NCBI RefSeq assembly: GCF_004359215.1
Contig: NC_090610.1
Location: 6,534,611-6,598,610 of the forward strand
Direction: 5' to 3'
Source of the DNA: Bremia lactucae
Taxonomy: Eukaryota > Oomycota > Peronosporomycetes > Peronosporales > Peronosporaceae
Length of the DNA: 64,000 nucleotides
Position numbers and translations under genes: made by a program. The number at the start of each line of letters is the position of its first letter. Position 1 is the first letter of the stretch. Positions 11,684 through 24,278 of this stretch are shown here, piece by piece. The notes under the pieces were generated by a model. The model was not told the origin of the DNA, did no database searches, and saw only the letters and a list, made by a program, of their open reading frames with translations.

Positions 11684-13226
11684 AGGTGACTGAGCCGAGT
11701 CGGCGTCATCGCCCGACTCGGTGAAAACTGTTGAGGCCTCCGAACCAAACGGGCCACGTCCGTCAACCCTTCGAGTTCATACGTTACAGCCAAAAAAGTG
11801 GTGACGAGTTGTTGACGCTTCGTCAGACCCATTTGGTGCGGACTCAACTTATGAAGACTCCATGGACGACGACCACTCTGGTGATGTCTGTATGCATCTC
11901 CAGGAACGAAGTGATCGTAAAGGTCATTTCAGAATGAATGCTACTGGTGGTGCAAGTATGCATCACCAGGAATGAAGTGATTCTAAGGATCGCGCCTAGA
12001 GCCATGTTACCGTTAACGTAAACATGAGCCAACGGGAGAGGGACCACAATGTTTTGCGGTTTGCTCGCCAAAAGAAGCCTTGATTGCCCTCCAAAGGCAC
12101 CTTAGTTGGTCTGGTATGACCAACGATCGGTACCATATTCCGTTGTTCGACTCATCCAGGTTGAACGAGTCTGATGAGGACAAAACGGATTACTTCATCG
12201 ATGCATTTTTCCCGCATCGAAGTTACACTTGTAAGCGGGCAAACGATGTCACTCTTTTGTCCCAAGCGTGTGAAGCATTTGTACAGAATGTGCAAAGAAT
12301 AGTCCGCGAGGTCTGGCTTGACGAACTGGATGCTTTCCGTGAACGGTTAAAAAATGGACCGCAGTCGGGGCACCTTACAAGCTGGAGCGTTTGTCTAGAG
12401 ATGCAAGGTTATCTTGCCTCTCATGAGGGACTCATGCCCATGCTGTTTAAAGGGTGCAAGGCATACTCCTAAGGAGGCATTCTCCCTTAAGGACCCTCAT
12501 TGGAGGACGCACATCTCACAAGAGATGTGCGAAGGGATTGTGAACCTGCAATCCTTTAACGAGCGCGGGAGCGCTCGTTCTCTGATGAGCTCCCTTTTGA
12601 GAAGGATGGGTCTCGTCGTACTGTCAAACGAGACCCGGAACGTCCATCATCAGTTGGGAACGAGGATCCCAACTAGTATGCGAGGGTGGATACCCTTGTG
12701 AACAAACGAGATAACTCAATCGAATCCCTTTCACCTTACGGTGGTTCGATAGGCGCTCAACAAGAAAAAGCTTTTCACTACTCTAATCCGTCAATAGTTG
12801 GAGGGGTTGGGCTCGCCTCCTTCGACGAACCCGAATTAGCATCATGATTTGGATTTCACCCTTTATTATTTAAGGGAGGACATTGATCACGAGCAATTCC
12901 GTAGCCGTGAGATGGTGGTGACGTTCGATAATGGTTCCCGTGACCAGTCCAAAAAATGTTCGCAAGTTGTGGCTTATCAACTGGCGAACGAAAGAACGCA
13001 TCAGACCCTTCAAAACAAGCAGGTGATAGCTCGTCAAAAGATCGCATCCTTGGAGGATGTAGTGGATCGTCTGGTTCGTGAGAATTAGACTCGGTTCCAG
13101 GGCTATCATGCTTTAGCTAAGAACCATCAGGCTTTAACAGACGCCTTAGACCGTTCCGGGGTGATCCGAAATCGGAAGAAGCCTCGTACTGATGGTACGG
13201 GCGGAGACGCCCGACATAAAACATAG
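11684..13226 (+). pseudogene. antisense ORF of element C-1 (aORF-C), broken
   Basis: This is a plus-strand frame set inside a minus-strand element. An acidic segment at 11800-11930 (STYEDSMDDDHSGD) is followed at 12200-12440 by FFPHRSYTCKRANDVTLLSQ and related sequence. It aligns at protein level, with much divergence, to the C-2 region near 49120-49340. A coiled-coil-like stretch follows at 12950-13090, and a basic end (RKKPRTDGTGG) recurs exactly at 50822-50860. The C-terminus overlaps the integrase C-terminal region coded on the other strand. Several stops interrupt it. No function is recognised. The 5' end is cut by the A-1 LTR. Confidence 0.6.
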
Positions 13227-14150
13227 GGTGCGTAGGCATCCTTCGAGTCAGCTCGATCGTGTACGCATTACCTTGGCGGGTGCAGTACACGAAACGGGCC
13301 GATAGACTTGAGCAGCATTTGTTACTATCCACATTCGTCACTCCATGTTTTAGTAAGTTTACTATAGACAGTAGGACTAGATCGTAACATAAGTGAAAGA
13401 ATGTTTGCTCTTCCAGTTTTGTCAAAATTCCGATTCTGTCGGTCCAGCGCATCAGCGATGGAATGTTGTACGAAATGGACTACTGCTTCTCTAGACAGCA
13501 GGAATTCGCCTGCCTACTCGGTTTTGTTTTGTTTTCAGTGCGACTGGTGCGCACTGCGGAGATGTCATTCTTCTTTTAGTGAAAGCATTATTTTCTCATT
13601 ATAATATTGTTTTCGATGCTGAGTCTTTCAGCATCGTTATCAAATTCAGCAATAGCATAATTGCAATTACTGAGTTTGTCCACTTCAATGTTAGTTAAAT
13701 CAACATTGATATCCTTCGGATTGACCGTAGGGTCAATGCGTGATGAGCTAAGGGTAGGAAGCTCTTTGTTCGAGCGAGTACCCCCCCCTACATAAGAGTC
13801 ACTTTCAAACAAGGTAGGTAGGCATACGCGGATGGCATATACTATTGACGTAAATGGTGTATGCTTTGAAGAAGCATACACTGAATTTTTAATGGCAAAT
13901 TCTAACATCGGAAAGAACTCGCTCTAACTCGTAAAAGAGTGGACGTATCCGCGAAGTATCTCTTCGAGGATACGATTTACACGTTCTATCAGACCATCTG
14001 ATTCACGATGGTCAGTAGTTGATAACTTTTTGTTCCAAGAGATTTGTACACAGATTGCCAAAATTCCTCCATGAATTTAGGGTCTCGATCGGAGACCAGC
14101 TCACCGGGTAGTCCATGGAGTCAAAATTTCGATTCAAATCGTGACGAACC
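13117..14150 (-). pseudogene. element C-1: integrase remnant
   Basis: On the minus strand, 13300-13170 gives NAYTIELTRRMPTHPMFYVG followed by RLRPYHQY, the C-terminal integrase motif also found in C-2 at 50900. At 13908-13830 FAIKNSVYASSKHTPF is the end of the catalytic core, and 14110-14050 gives GELVSDRDPKF with the second catalytic region. Similarity stops near 14150, where a family A LTR fragment on the other strand begins. Frameshifts are present. Confidence 0.75.
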
Positions 14151-14156
14151 CTTCTG

Positions 14157-14226
14157 TAAATGATGCACATAGGTGCATTCACATTGATTTGGATAACGTC
14201 CAGCGTCATACGCGAGGCACGCCATG
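14157..14226 (+). mobile_element. short fragment of a family A LTR
   Basis: The block ATGATGCACATAGGTGCATT followed by CACATTGATTTGGATAACGTCC and an AGCGTCAT segment matches the middle of LTR A (compare 28372-28416). It is joined directly to the A-2 protease-RT linker, so LTR end, leader and gag have been deleted here. Confidence 0.7.
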
Positions 14227-14259
14227 GTTAGCAACATTCCAACGATGGATAGACTGGCG

Positions 14260-17200
14260 TACGGACAGTTCTAACTATAGCAGACAACCGGAAAGATATG
14301 CTTCTGCGAGTGGGAGATGTAACTGATGTCATGTTCAAAATAATGAGGGTGCGTTGACGGGATATCGAACGTCACCAAGTCCTACCCAAGCTCGGAGAGA
14401 ATAGGACGACGGCAACAATTCATGCATCCAATGGTACTACCCAGAGTTAAGAGTCTGTTGCAGTTGGTAGCAAGCTGGCAGGAAGGCAAGCGTCGCAATA
14501 AGCGACACAGAGCCTAGAGCCTAGTGCGGTTGGAACAGGTTCGTTAGCTGAGAAAGTTATGACACCTACTTCCAGGTCAAAGGTCGTGGTGACTCGGAGA
14601 ACGAGTACTTAACAAAGAAGGACGATCAAAGGCACGTCAAAACGAGTGGCTTTTGGATTTGTCCCGGTCGAAGATGACGGGCCTTGAAACAAGATGAAGA
14701 GGCATTCTTAGTTGGGATGCTCTAGCACGTCTTGAGAGATTTCAAAGAGAGAGTGAACCTCCTGGAGATGTCGTGAGACCTGCTCCTGTCCGAACTTAAG
14801 GAAGGAAGATCCACAACAAGATAGTCGCACCAGCTTCAGAAGAGAACTTGGTGGACTTTTGCTTATCGTCTACAATAAAAGAGAGCGTCTTAGAGACAGA
14901 CAAAATGAACGATTCACTGCTAGAGGCTGGGATGCCTTGAAAGACAGCAAGTTTTTTTTAATCCTGTGGAGACAGCGTGACGTGTTTCCAGAAGAAGCAT
15001 CAGGCACGAAATTGACCTACCAAGTATAGTGCAGCTAGGCAATGGCCGTTGCCGAAGAAGCAAGTCGATTATATCGATGAGTTCTTCAACAAGGGAGCCA
15101 AGGCGGGACATGTACGTGAGAGCAAGTTGTCTCACTGCAATCGGACCGTCTATGTGCGTAAGGCTACAGGTGGATGGCGCGTGATCACGCTTACAATAAA
15201 CTGAACGACCGTCATACCGGTCCACACGTCAATTTCGTGGAAAATGTCTTGTAAAACGTTATAGGAAAATCAACTATCTTTTCCGTGTTGGTTTAAGACA
15301 TGGCTACTACCAGGTACTCATGAGAGAGTCCGACGAAGCCAAAACGGCAGTAAGCGCCCGGAGTGGCTTGTGATACCCTATAAGCGTTGCCGGCATTCAA
15401 CAGAGTAGTGACTCGGGTGAAACGTCAGCACTGTGCCTCCGCGCCCCATTATTTGACACTTTATTCGTGCGTAGTAGGGCCGAGGACGGTCTGAGCGAAA
15501 TAGAATCGCACAAGCGTCCTTTGAACGCTGTGATGAATTCAAGACTTTGGGTGTGACGCCCAATTGTACGTCGACTTACAACAAAAGTGCACCATAGGGG
15601 TCCCCGAGACACCGGTGCTGGGCTGCATTGTTGATACACATGATGTACGAGCAAACCTAGACAAGGTAAAGTCTGTGAAATATCTAGTCGCGAAGGATCT
15701 GCGCCAATTCCTAGGGCTCGCTAATTACTTGTATAAATATAGCAAAAATATGCTGAGCAAACTAAACCATCATCTGACCCTCTTTTCAAGGACGCAGAAT
15801 GGGTTTGGCTAAAAGGACAAGATGATGCGTTTACATCAGTAAAGCAATCTTTTTATAGAGGCATTCGTCTTGGCATTGCCAGACGCGGATAAGTCCTTTA
15901 GCGTCGTCTGCGATGCAAGTAATTTTGCAATCGGCAGCGCGCTCATGCAGAAGGATGTCGACGGCGTTGACCGCGTCATCTCTTATCAGTCCCGGCTTTT
16001 AAAAGCCGCGGAACTGAATTATCCCGTGCATGAAAAAGAGCTGCTTTAAATCGAGTATGCTTTAAAATTTCGCGTGCACCTATTAGGCACCGAGCCATTT
16101 GTGGTGTATAACTGCGGACCGCAATAAACTCACCGCACCTCTCGCCTAGAATGGCATGATGGCTTACATTTTTCTTTGAACTTAACTTCAAAGTCGAATC
16201 CAAGCCGAGTAATGTCTTGGCTGATGCATTATTGCGCAGTCCAGACTTCGAGGCAAGACATCAGGAAATGGGGTCTCGTGACAAGGCACAAATTGCGTCG
16301 TCAACGTTGACAACCGTGAAGGTCTCTCACGTGACAAGCTCGTTGAGCCTCTGAAATAAAGGAGCGTTATAGTCAGGACGAACATTGTCGCCTGCTGTTA
16401 AATCACTTCGGTGGACGAAAGGTTTCCTTTCCGTCGCACCGAAGCTAAGCTTAGTCGCCTTAGCTACAGCGATGTCATGTTATGGCATCAGCTGTCACCT
16501 TCTGATTCCTTGAGAATATATGTCGCTCATTACACAGACCTCAAGCTGAAGTTACTTCACGAGATCCATGATGCACCATCAATTGGGCATCTGGGCCGTC
16601 AATAGTCATTCTTACAAGTGTCGCAGAAATTCAGGTGACCCCACCTATACCGGTGGATGACCAACTAAATTAAATATAGAGCCTGCACCGTCAAACAGTG
16701 CGCCATTGAAGCCGCTGCCGATTCTAACTGATAACTGGTTAGAAGTCGATCAGTCTGGACTTCATATTTGGCATGCCACCTGACCACAAGGGTCGGGCTT
16801 GTCATCTTTGTAGACAGACTGATCGAAACGGGGCATTTAGCGCACCACGATCTCAGGCAAAGAGACAGCTCTCTTGTTCCTAAATCACGTGTATCAACTA
16901 CACGGAATGACCGAATTCATACTATTGGACTTTGATCGGCTATTTGCGTCGGGTTTTGGCGTCATGTGTTTGAGCTGCTGGGTAGCAAGCTTCACATGTC
17001 AACAGTCTATCTTCCCCAGACCGATGGCCGAAAGAACGTGCCAATTGGGTCGTGGCGGCGTGGCGGATGTATTGCGCACGGAAGCGACTCCTCATAAATG
17101 GAGCAAAAATTGCTTTTCATGGAGCTCGCTATTAATAACATGTGTCCACGCCACTACGGGTAAGATACCGGTTTATATAAACGGAATGCGCCATCCTAAA

Positions 17201-17900
17201 ACCCCAGTCTCGGTTGTGCGTAGCCCGAGTATTATTGTAGGAGGACCCCTCATTACGCTCGGTGCGATTGAGGAAGAGAGACACAGCTTTTTCCGCCGAA
17301 GTGACTATGCCCCACCAGGGGCATCAGTCTACCGCAGAAACTTACCCTGGTGACCCTGCCGTAGCATCTCTGATGACCTATAGGTTTCAGTGCGGAGTCA
17401 TGGCAATAAATGTATATGCTCCCAGACGATAACGGCGTTTTGATATTGGCAACTGCGTCCTATGACCGACCTCTCGGCGGTGAATAGGCGAGTTCGATGC
17501 TTAAAGCGTGAGAGACGCTCAACGCCTTGTGGAAAAACGATTAGCCATCACACGGAAAGTCCAAGACAAGCAATAACAATATGCGGACCAACATGAGCGC
17601 AAAACAACGAACGCTTCAAATGGGAGAAAAAATACTATTAAGTACTGCTACTTTACTCAAAATAGAAAGTTTCTGTTTTACCTGGTGGTACTACGAAAAT
17701 ACTGTTGCGTTACATCAGGCCATTTACGGTGGTCGAGGCAGTTGGAGACCTAAACTAAAGAGTCACACTCCCACCGTAGTTGAAAACGCATCCCGTCTTT
17801 TAGGAGTACGTCTTAAACGGTATGTTGGCCCACAAGAGATCACATATCTATGAATACCGATGTTGACTCCGACCGTAAGTCGAGCGTCGTTCAAGTGGGG
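14260..17900 (+). pseudogene. element A-2: decayed pol
   Basis: Plus-strand order: protease-RT linker (14300-14700), RT start (about 15030-15230, PLPKKQVDYIDEFFNKG), RT end (15564-15770, DLRQFLGLANYLYKYS), RNase H (15900-16230), an RNase H-integrase spacer (16360-16480), integrase zinc-finger region (about 16480-16720), integrase core (16770-17350) and integrase C-terminal domain (about 17581-17853). The RT centre is largely deleted or scrambled and stops are frequent. The parallel intact reading of the core and C-terminal domain is at 25798-26850. Confidence 0.75.
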
Positions 17901-18263
17901 TGACGAGGAAGGTGAAAGACTTTCTTCCGACAATCTCCTCCCACCTTGATATAATTTCGGGGAGCGAGGGAGATTCTGCGCGTGACGCGGATCACTAAAC
18001 CCCAGCTTCTCCAGAACGTCCAGCCGAAGTTTCAGTCTATCGTAATTAAGGCGATCATTCCAGAGTCAGTCACAAAACTTGACCTTCGAGATCCCCGATC
18101 CGTCGTTCAGCAGCGCCTGCAACTGAACGGAAGCAGGATAGGCTGCCGCGAGTTTGTGGCGTTATCGCCACTCTTATCGGGTGCCTTGCATTGGTGGTTG
18201 CTGCTGGGAACAAACGCTTCCTTGTTGGAAGGTTGCTGCCCACCGTTCCGTAAAGCATAAGCT

Positions 18264-19298
18264 TCAGATACTCGTCCAATGGAGAGAATACCCGAGGAGT
18301 TCGACCCTTAGGAACCAGTCGTCGCCCTGTACATCGACCTGCTGAGACTGGTATCTGCCTATAAAAAGGAGCACCAGTTGGAGCCGCTCAGCTAGCTCTA
18401 AAAATGGACTAGCAAGAGCAGCGTGATGAAGAGAAGTGAGGGTACAGTACCGCTCATGACTTCTCTCACACGCAAAACAGCAAACTGGTTGGCTGCGACT
18501 ATTTTTTTGCCACATCTGTGTGTGGCTTAAGGCGGCGCAAGAATTCTGCTTCGTACTTGTCGGCTGTTTGATATAAATGCAACACAACCGCAATCGGTGA
18601 TATCCCTTAAGCCCTTCCCGAGTGGTAGAAGCCATACGTCTAAAGTGGCGCGATATTGTAACGACGTACACGTTCCATCGAAACCTGACCATTCAGATGG
18701 AGGTAGCATAGGTGGTATGCAATCAGACACGAATTCGTCCTAAATACGGCAAGTTTGTGACATTAACTGGCCACGATCATGTGCCGTCTGTTAAGCTTTT
18801 ATGCGACAGACTCTTCATAATGGATAGTCTTAATAGCAAAGTTTGCGTTTTGACCCGACTAAGAAGCAACTGCACCTCTATGGGCAGTGCTTTTTTTAAT
18901 GGTCGTTGCACTTGTTGGCACAGACAGCGAGTTATTTGCCTCGTTGATGATATGTAAGCTTGCATACGCAACGTAAACTTCTGCATATTGAGAGCAATGG
19001 ATAACTTGGGGATCGGCATAATAGCGCAATCATACTTACCGTTAGCTCGCTGACCTTATCACACTTTGTGGCGATGGCCGCGGTGTCAACTTAGCTATAG
19101 TCAACAGAAAGCGATGGATCTACATGCTCACTTTTTAAGCGGGATAGATCATTGTATCCAATTGACAGAGCGACAGCAGAAGTAGCTGTCGTCGTTGCAA
19201 CTATGCCACTTAACGACGGCGGAGTATTATCGCGGTGCGTACGCATTTTGTTGGGTTGTGTGAGTGGCTTGCAGACCACCCACACTTTGAAGTGGCAT
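18264..19298 (-). pseudogene. antisense ORF of element A-2 (aORF-A), broken
   Basis: The frame lies opposite to A-2 pol, between integrase and the 3' LTR. It opens at an ATG at 19298. The protein reading near 19260-19095 (AVALSIGYNDLSRLKSEHVD) matches A-4 (AVALTGLMNSFHLNSKDVD) and A-3. Further blocks near 18730-18500 match the later part of the A-4 and A-3 frames. Stops and frame changes interrupt it. No function is recognised. Confidence 0.6.
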
Positions 19299-19446
19299 GA
19301 AGAGCGACGTGTGATGTTTTCCTAGTTGGTGCAAACACTGGTTGCTTTAAAGGTGTATAAGAGGACTGTTTCGGCGTGTTGTAGGCGGCTCACTGTACCT
19401 CGTTCCTCCCGTTGGCCACGTTTACAAAAATGTGTAAAATAGTTCT

Positions 19447-19459
19447 TAAAGAGAAGTTG
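19447..19459 (+). promoter_or_regulatory. polypurine tract of element A-2
   Basis: A purine-rich TAAAGAGAAG directly precedes the LTR start, at the position held by A and G runs in A-4 (28211) and A-3 (38508). This marks the following LTR as a 3' LTR of a plus-strand element. Confidence 0.5.
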
Positions 19460-19897
19460 TGTAACTAGCTATTTGCCTTCTATTACACGCCCAATAAGTA
19501 CGCTTAACGGAAAGGTCAATTAATACGAGTGCAATTAACTGATCTGTCACTAGGGTGAGGTTCAGATGGTGACATGTGTGATGCACACAGGTGCATTCAC
19601 TTTGAACAGGATGACGTCTGGGACTGACGTGATCTGTGAGCCGAGGTATATAACATAGATACGCTCGCCATGTAGAGATGTTCATCAAAAGAGATGGCAT
19701 CTTGACACAAGAAAAACACATTTTTTCTTATTACGAATCAATTTAAAACAAATTCCTAGTGCGAGGGCGCACGAGAATACGGGCAACCGCTACCGTGGCG
19801 TCACTTGTATACGAGTGCAAGTTTGTTGTGTAGGGTCGCCTAAGGCGCCAAGGCGAATGCGAGTACGTGCGAGGTCACTTTAGAAGCGCCCGCTCAG
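19460..19897 (+). mobile_element. diverged family A LTR (subtype A'), 3' LTR of A-2
   Basis: It starts TGTAACTAGC. It keeps the order of LTR A blocks (GGTCAATTA, GTGATGCACACAGGTGCATT, GATGACGT..TGACGT, AGATGGCATCTTG), but is closer to 34184-34759 than to the main A LTRs. The end (CGCTCAGAGG instead of CGCCTACA) is degraded. Confidence 0.65.
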
Positions 19898-20000
19898 AGG
19901 TGCAGCGAGATAGTGAAATGGTTTGTTATTGTTGTAATCTTCTCCATAGTTGCCATTGCAAGTTAGGAGACGTGTGACGGAGTCGCACTTAACTTATTAT

Positions 20001-20432
20001 TGTGGTGGGGTACACACTAGATTAAATCTTACTTCAACATTAATATTTTTCAGTTTGGGGTTGACTTGTGTCAACCACAAAATGGGATTTATGGTTGTAT
20101 TAATTTAAGTCAGTAAGGTTTATCTTATGTATACAAAATATAAGTATAGTTTGAATGTAAAAACTCAATAAAATTCAGCTTACCTTTTGTGTAAAAGAGT
20201 TACGTTCTTTTCTAAGGCTTGTGAAGTAATCGCTAAGCGTTAAACCTTTAATATCGATGTACACTTGGGCCCTAGTTTTCGCGGGATTCTGCGAATGTAG
20301 ACCTTTGAACGAGGAATAAATCGCTCTGTGAGCTTGACCAATTATCTCTCTGTATTTAGTTTCGAAGAGCTAAGTGCCTCTCTGAGCATAGCAAATTTCC
20401 TCTGAGTAAAGAAATTAGGTATCTCTGCTACG
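20001..20432 (+). mobile_element. diverged family D LTR, 5' LTR of element D-2
   Basis: It begins GTGGGGTACACACTAG, comparable to TGTAATGGGGCACACATCG. It ends with the D-type blocks GAGCTAAGTGCCTCTCTGAG, TTCCTCTGAGTAAAGAAATT and CTCTGCTAC. The central part is hard to align. A primer-binding site and D-type coding remnants follow. Confidence 0.6.
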
Positions 20433-20434
20433 CT

Positions 20435-20444
20435 TGGTAGCACT
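20435..20444 (+). promoter_or_regulatory. primer-binding site of element D-2
   Basis: TGGTAGCACT lies two to three bases after the LTR end, the same sequence and spacing as at 55378 in D-3. It indicates that the LTR upstream is a 5' LTR. Confidence 0.65.
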
Positions 20445-23400
20445 TGTTGGTACCTACATGCCTGAGTCTGGACGGACTGATTAACTGTTAGGATGAATCT
20501 CTTAAAGGCTTACCTCTTGCGTTCGATAAGCTGAAAGCTTTCGTTGATATTGAGCAAATGCATTATACCTGTCTCAAAGCTCAAAAGCTCTTAGTGCGCG
20601 GGCTAAACGCAATTGGACAGGTCCTTCACAATTTCTTAGAATCTATGCCTACTCGGTAAGTTCCCGCACATGATAAAGAGCCTGCGGTTTGGCCTCTTGT
20701 CTTGAGTGTGAAGACGTAAACGGTAAGGATAAAAATCTTCTTCTTAGGTTTGGACAGTTGGAGCTTGCCAGGAACTCAGCTATAATCCGAATGGAGCAAC
20801 AGCGATGAGCTCGGTGACAGAGCCAGAGAATGGGCTCTGTTTTGCATCGCAGCCTAGCTAAAGAGAGCAGAAGTTGAAGCATTTGAGCAGTAGATAAATA
20901 TTCGTAGTCATGTGCGGAACGACGAGCCAGCGTGTTGATTACGCGATTCGCGCAAGGTTGTGATGAGTAATAGCTCCACCTTACCAGACCGCTGGTACGG
21001 TGGCGGACAACGCCGACTCCCACTTGACGCTGGTTGGGGAAGAAATAGGCTCTGTGGAGTCTCTAGGAGGTATAAATTAACAGTCTTTAGCTTAAATGAG
21101 CTGTGTGACAAATAGAACGGAGAGTGGATACAAGCTATGCTTATTGGTCGCAGAGGCGATTGTGAAAGGCTTTAATAGACATGGTACATATTAATCGATT
21201 CCGGCGCGTCACAATGGGACTCGTGTCACTATACGTAAAATTTGTTGAACGTAGCCGTGATTTTTTGGACTTGGACATCATGGAACGCTGCCTTGTCCTT
21301 AATCTGGATTCGAGACATGATCTTATCTTTGGCATAGCCTGGCTTGGACGCCATACGCTATGCTCTGGTTTTGAGGTTTTAAGACTGAGGCGCAACGTGT
21401 GATTTTTCTAGCGAAGCTTTGGCGAGTCATGTATCCATTATTGCTAGGAAATAAAAGTGCTAGAGGAAGGAGCCACTGACAAAGTTCGTCAGTGTACAGG
21501 ACACTGGAATGTCTGAAATAACAAATAAACCTTAGTTTTGAGCGTGGCTCGTTGACTGTTAGCGGAAAAGCACGTTCTTTATTGAGTGATACTTGTTGGG
21601 ATAATAAATCACTGAATGCTGAAAGCACTGTGGGTCTAGGGCCGATTCATCAAGAATTTGATTCCTCTTATGCACCTGGAGTGGAACGTATGATCTCCGA
21701 GTGAGGCCGGCCATGTTAATACCAATTCTACGTTAACATCGACATTGTTGGCGAACCAAGACATTTAAAAATAAGTAACATGTTAATGTTCACTACGTAA
21801 GGGCGGCTGCGCTAGCACCTAACTGAATGCCAGCAATGCCAGTGTTGACGATACGCCAAGGCATTTTGGTCAATGCCTGATAGATGCACGTGGAGTGACA
21901 CGTAAACTTTCACTGGATGATGGACTTGAAATATGTAATTCTTCATCAATTCTCGAACATGGCGTCGGCTTCCGTATAAAGCAAAGAAATGTTGAAGAGC
22001 TTGTTAGTATACGAATAATGGATGTTCAGACCTCTAGACGTTTATACGACTCTGATTACATGGAGTGTACGATCTATGCACGAAATCGGCAGAGACGCCA
22101 AATGGCTACTTTCCGACGCAAACCGTCTCTGATGTATCAGAGTGACAAGTAAATAGCTGTATGCGTCAGACGATGCAGTTACTGGTAACGTTGATGGCGA
22201 TATTAGCTTAGAGGCTATTCCATCGTTACATGCTCAAGTCAATGAGTTCGACCAAGCCTTATTGGCTGACGATTTTTCTGATATTGTTGTCGTGCGACCT
22301 GATTATGAGTTGAATCTATAATTGCTTCTGGATGAGGCTATCCTTGTGGACACTGTGCACAGTGATTCACTGATCACTACAGTTTCTTCGGGTCCGTCCT
22401 TTTCTTCAATTTATTAAATTCAAGACGTGGTATGTCATAACACACCGTCCGTTTTACCTTCTGATAGAGCTGTACGTCATAAAATTGAGCTGGTTCCTGG
22501 AACCAAATGCTGCGGAACACGGCAGTGGCTTTATCATAGGAATAGCGTGGTGTCATTAACAGATTTGTTTTTTCGTGCTGAGCCCGCAGCTTGAGTGGTA
22601 CGTTAGAGTAAGTCTCCATGTTCGGCACCGACATCATCTCTCAAGAAGTCAAACGGTAAGTGGCGCATTGTGCATTCTTCTAGTGAGTAAAATGCGGCCA
22701 CTGTTCTTGCACAGAGCCCAATATTAAAGATTGTTCCTCGTAACAAGTAATAGAAAAGAATGTTCTCCAGAATATATGGTCGGGGGTACGATGTACAGTG
22801 CGTTAGACTTAGTCGGCGGCTACTATTAACTAATGATGAGAGCTAGTGATAGTCCGATTACAGAAAACCATTATGCTCTGGTAGTGGCTGGTAATGATCC
22901 AGGGGCTTTCCATTGCCCCGGTTACGTTCAATCGTCTGGTGACACAACTGTTTAAGCCGCATTGAGGTTATGCACATAAACGTTTTTATGACTATTTGTC
23001 CATAATCGTGCAAAGCATTGTCGCGAGCAGTGCTCGACGATTAAGCTGTATGTTAATGCGTTTTTGATGCGCAAGAGATCTTTTTGTATGGTGATTCATC
23101 GGAAAGCGAAGCCTTAAAAGCAGTCTCGCTAAGATTAAACCATAGTAAATTTGCCTGTCTTAGAAATCAAAATAACTTGCGTAAGTGGCCTGGCCTTGCC
23201 AATTGTCAGCTAAATTTATGCTGATATTGCTCGGCAATTATCCATTCTTTTTTAAAGGATGCGGATGTGTGCAAGGCTAGCACCGATAACGAGGCTTTTG
23301 AAGCGGTAAAGGAGAATCTTCTGCATTCCCCGCTTTGCTTCCGCCCGATTTAGATCGGCCTTACAGTATTTAATGCGATGCAACTGAATTTGACATAGGT

Positions 23401-23797
23401 GATGCTCTGTAACATACGGATTTTGTAGGACAAGAACGTGCCATTGGATTAAGTGTCGACAGCTTAAAGCTGCAGAAACAAACTACCAAGTTAATGACAA
23501 ACAGCTATTTCTATATAGCATGCTTGACTCTTGAGTCTTTGTGATCTTTACGGATCATGCACTGCAACTCAGTATCCTCACCTCTAGGACAAAACGGCCG
23601 GTAGCTTTCATATTTGGCAGGTTTTAACTTCGATATGAAGCATACGCCGCATAATTAAAGCGCTTCGGCTGATGCGTTGTCACGCAGACCTGATTATAAG
23701 CTTAACATGTTACGACTCTGCTTTCGCCGGTCAACTAACTTAATATGTGCGGCATTTGCCAAAGATTCGTAGTGTGTAGCTTTTCTATAGGCTCTTA
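20445..23797 (+). pseudogene. element D-2: decayed gag to RNase H
   Basis: The gag region (20460-21100) is scrambled. Protease end and linker are readable at 21181-21402 (DIMERCLVLNLDSRHDLIFG), matching SIERCLVLDLDLRYDLIIG of D-3. The protease-RT linker runs to about 22380, the RT region spans about 22400-23260, and RNase H about 23300-23700 (ending near ALSRRPDYKL). Stops occur in every domain. The element continues after the solo LTR as integrase sequence at 24400-24880. Confidence 0.65.
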
Positions 23798-24278
23798 GGA
23801 GCTGTAATGGGGCACACTTCGGCTGGTGAACTGCTGTTGTGGTAGATTTACTTAATGGGTAAAATACTATTAAAATAGTCAATCACTAAAATCCATTTTA
23901 GTATGGGTAACATATGTGGCAGCCGCCAGATACAAATCTGGCGGCCGAAATCTATTGAAGTTGAGCTAAGGTAAGGTTTAAGATCTCAATAATTATACAA
24001 AGTTCAGTTGTACTTTTGATCTGACATCGTCTAGTGCCCTCCTAAGGCTTGCGCATTGATCTACGAGAGAAATTCACCTTTCTTGGGTATATACTCTCGG
24101 GCACTGTTGCCACTTGGTGCTACGAACTCCTATATCCTTTGAAATAGGATTCATTAACTCTACGAGCTTGTACAACTTACTGAGTTGTTGGACCTTTTAG
24201 TTCTATAGAACTAAGCGACTCTCTGAGTCTATAAGGCTTCCTCTGACTTAAGGAGCAAGGTGGCTCTGCTACAGGAGC
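23798..24278 (+). mobile_element. solo family D LTR with target-site duplication
   Basis: The LTR is 23803-24273 (471 bp), running from TGTAATGGGGCACACTTCGG to GGCTCTGCTACA. It is flanked on both sides by the identical 5-bp sequence GGAGC (23798-23802 and 24274-24278). No polypurine tract or primer-binding site adjoins it, and D-2 sequence lies on both sides. It is therefore a full insertion of a D element into D-2 later reduced to a solo LTR by LTR-LTR recombination. Confidence 0.9.
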
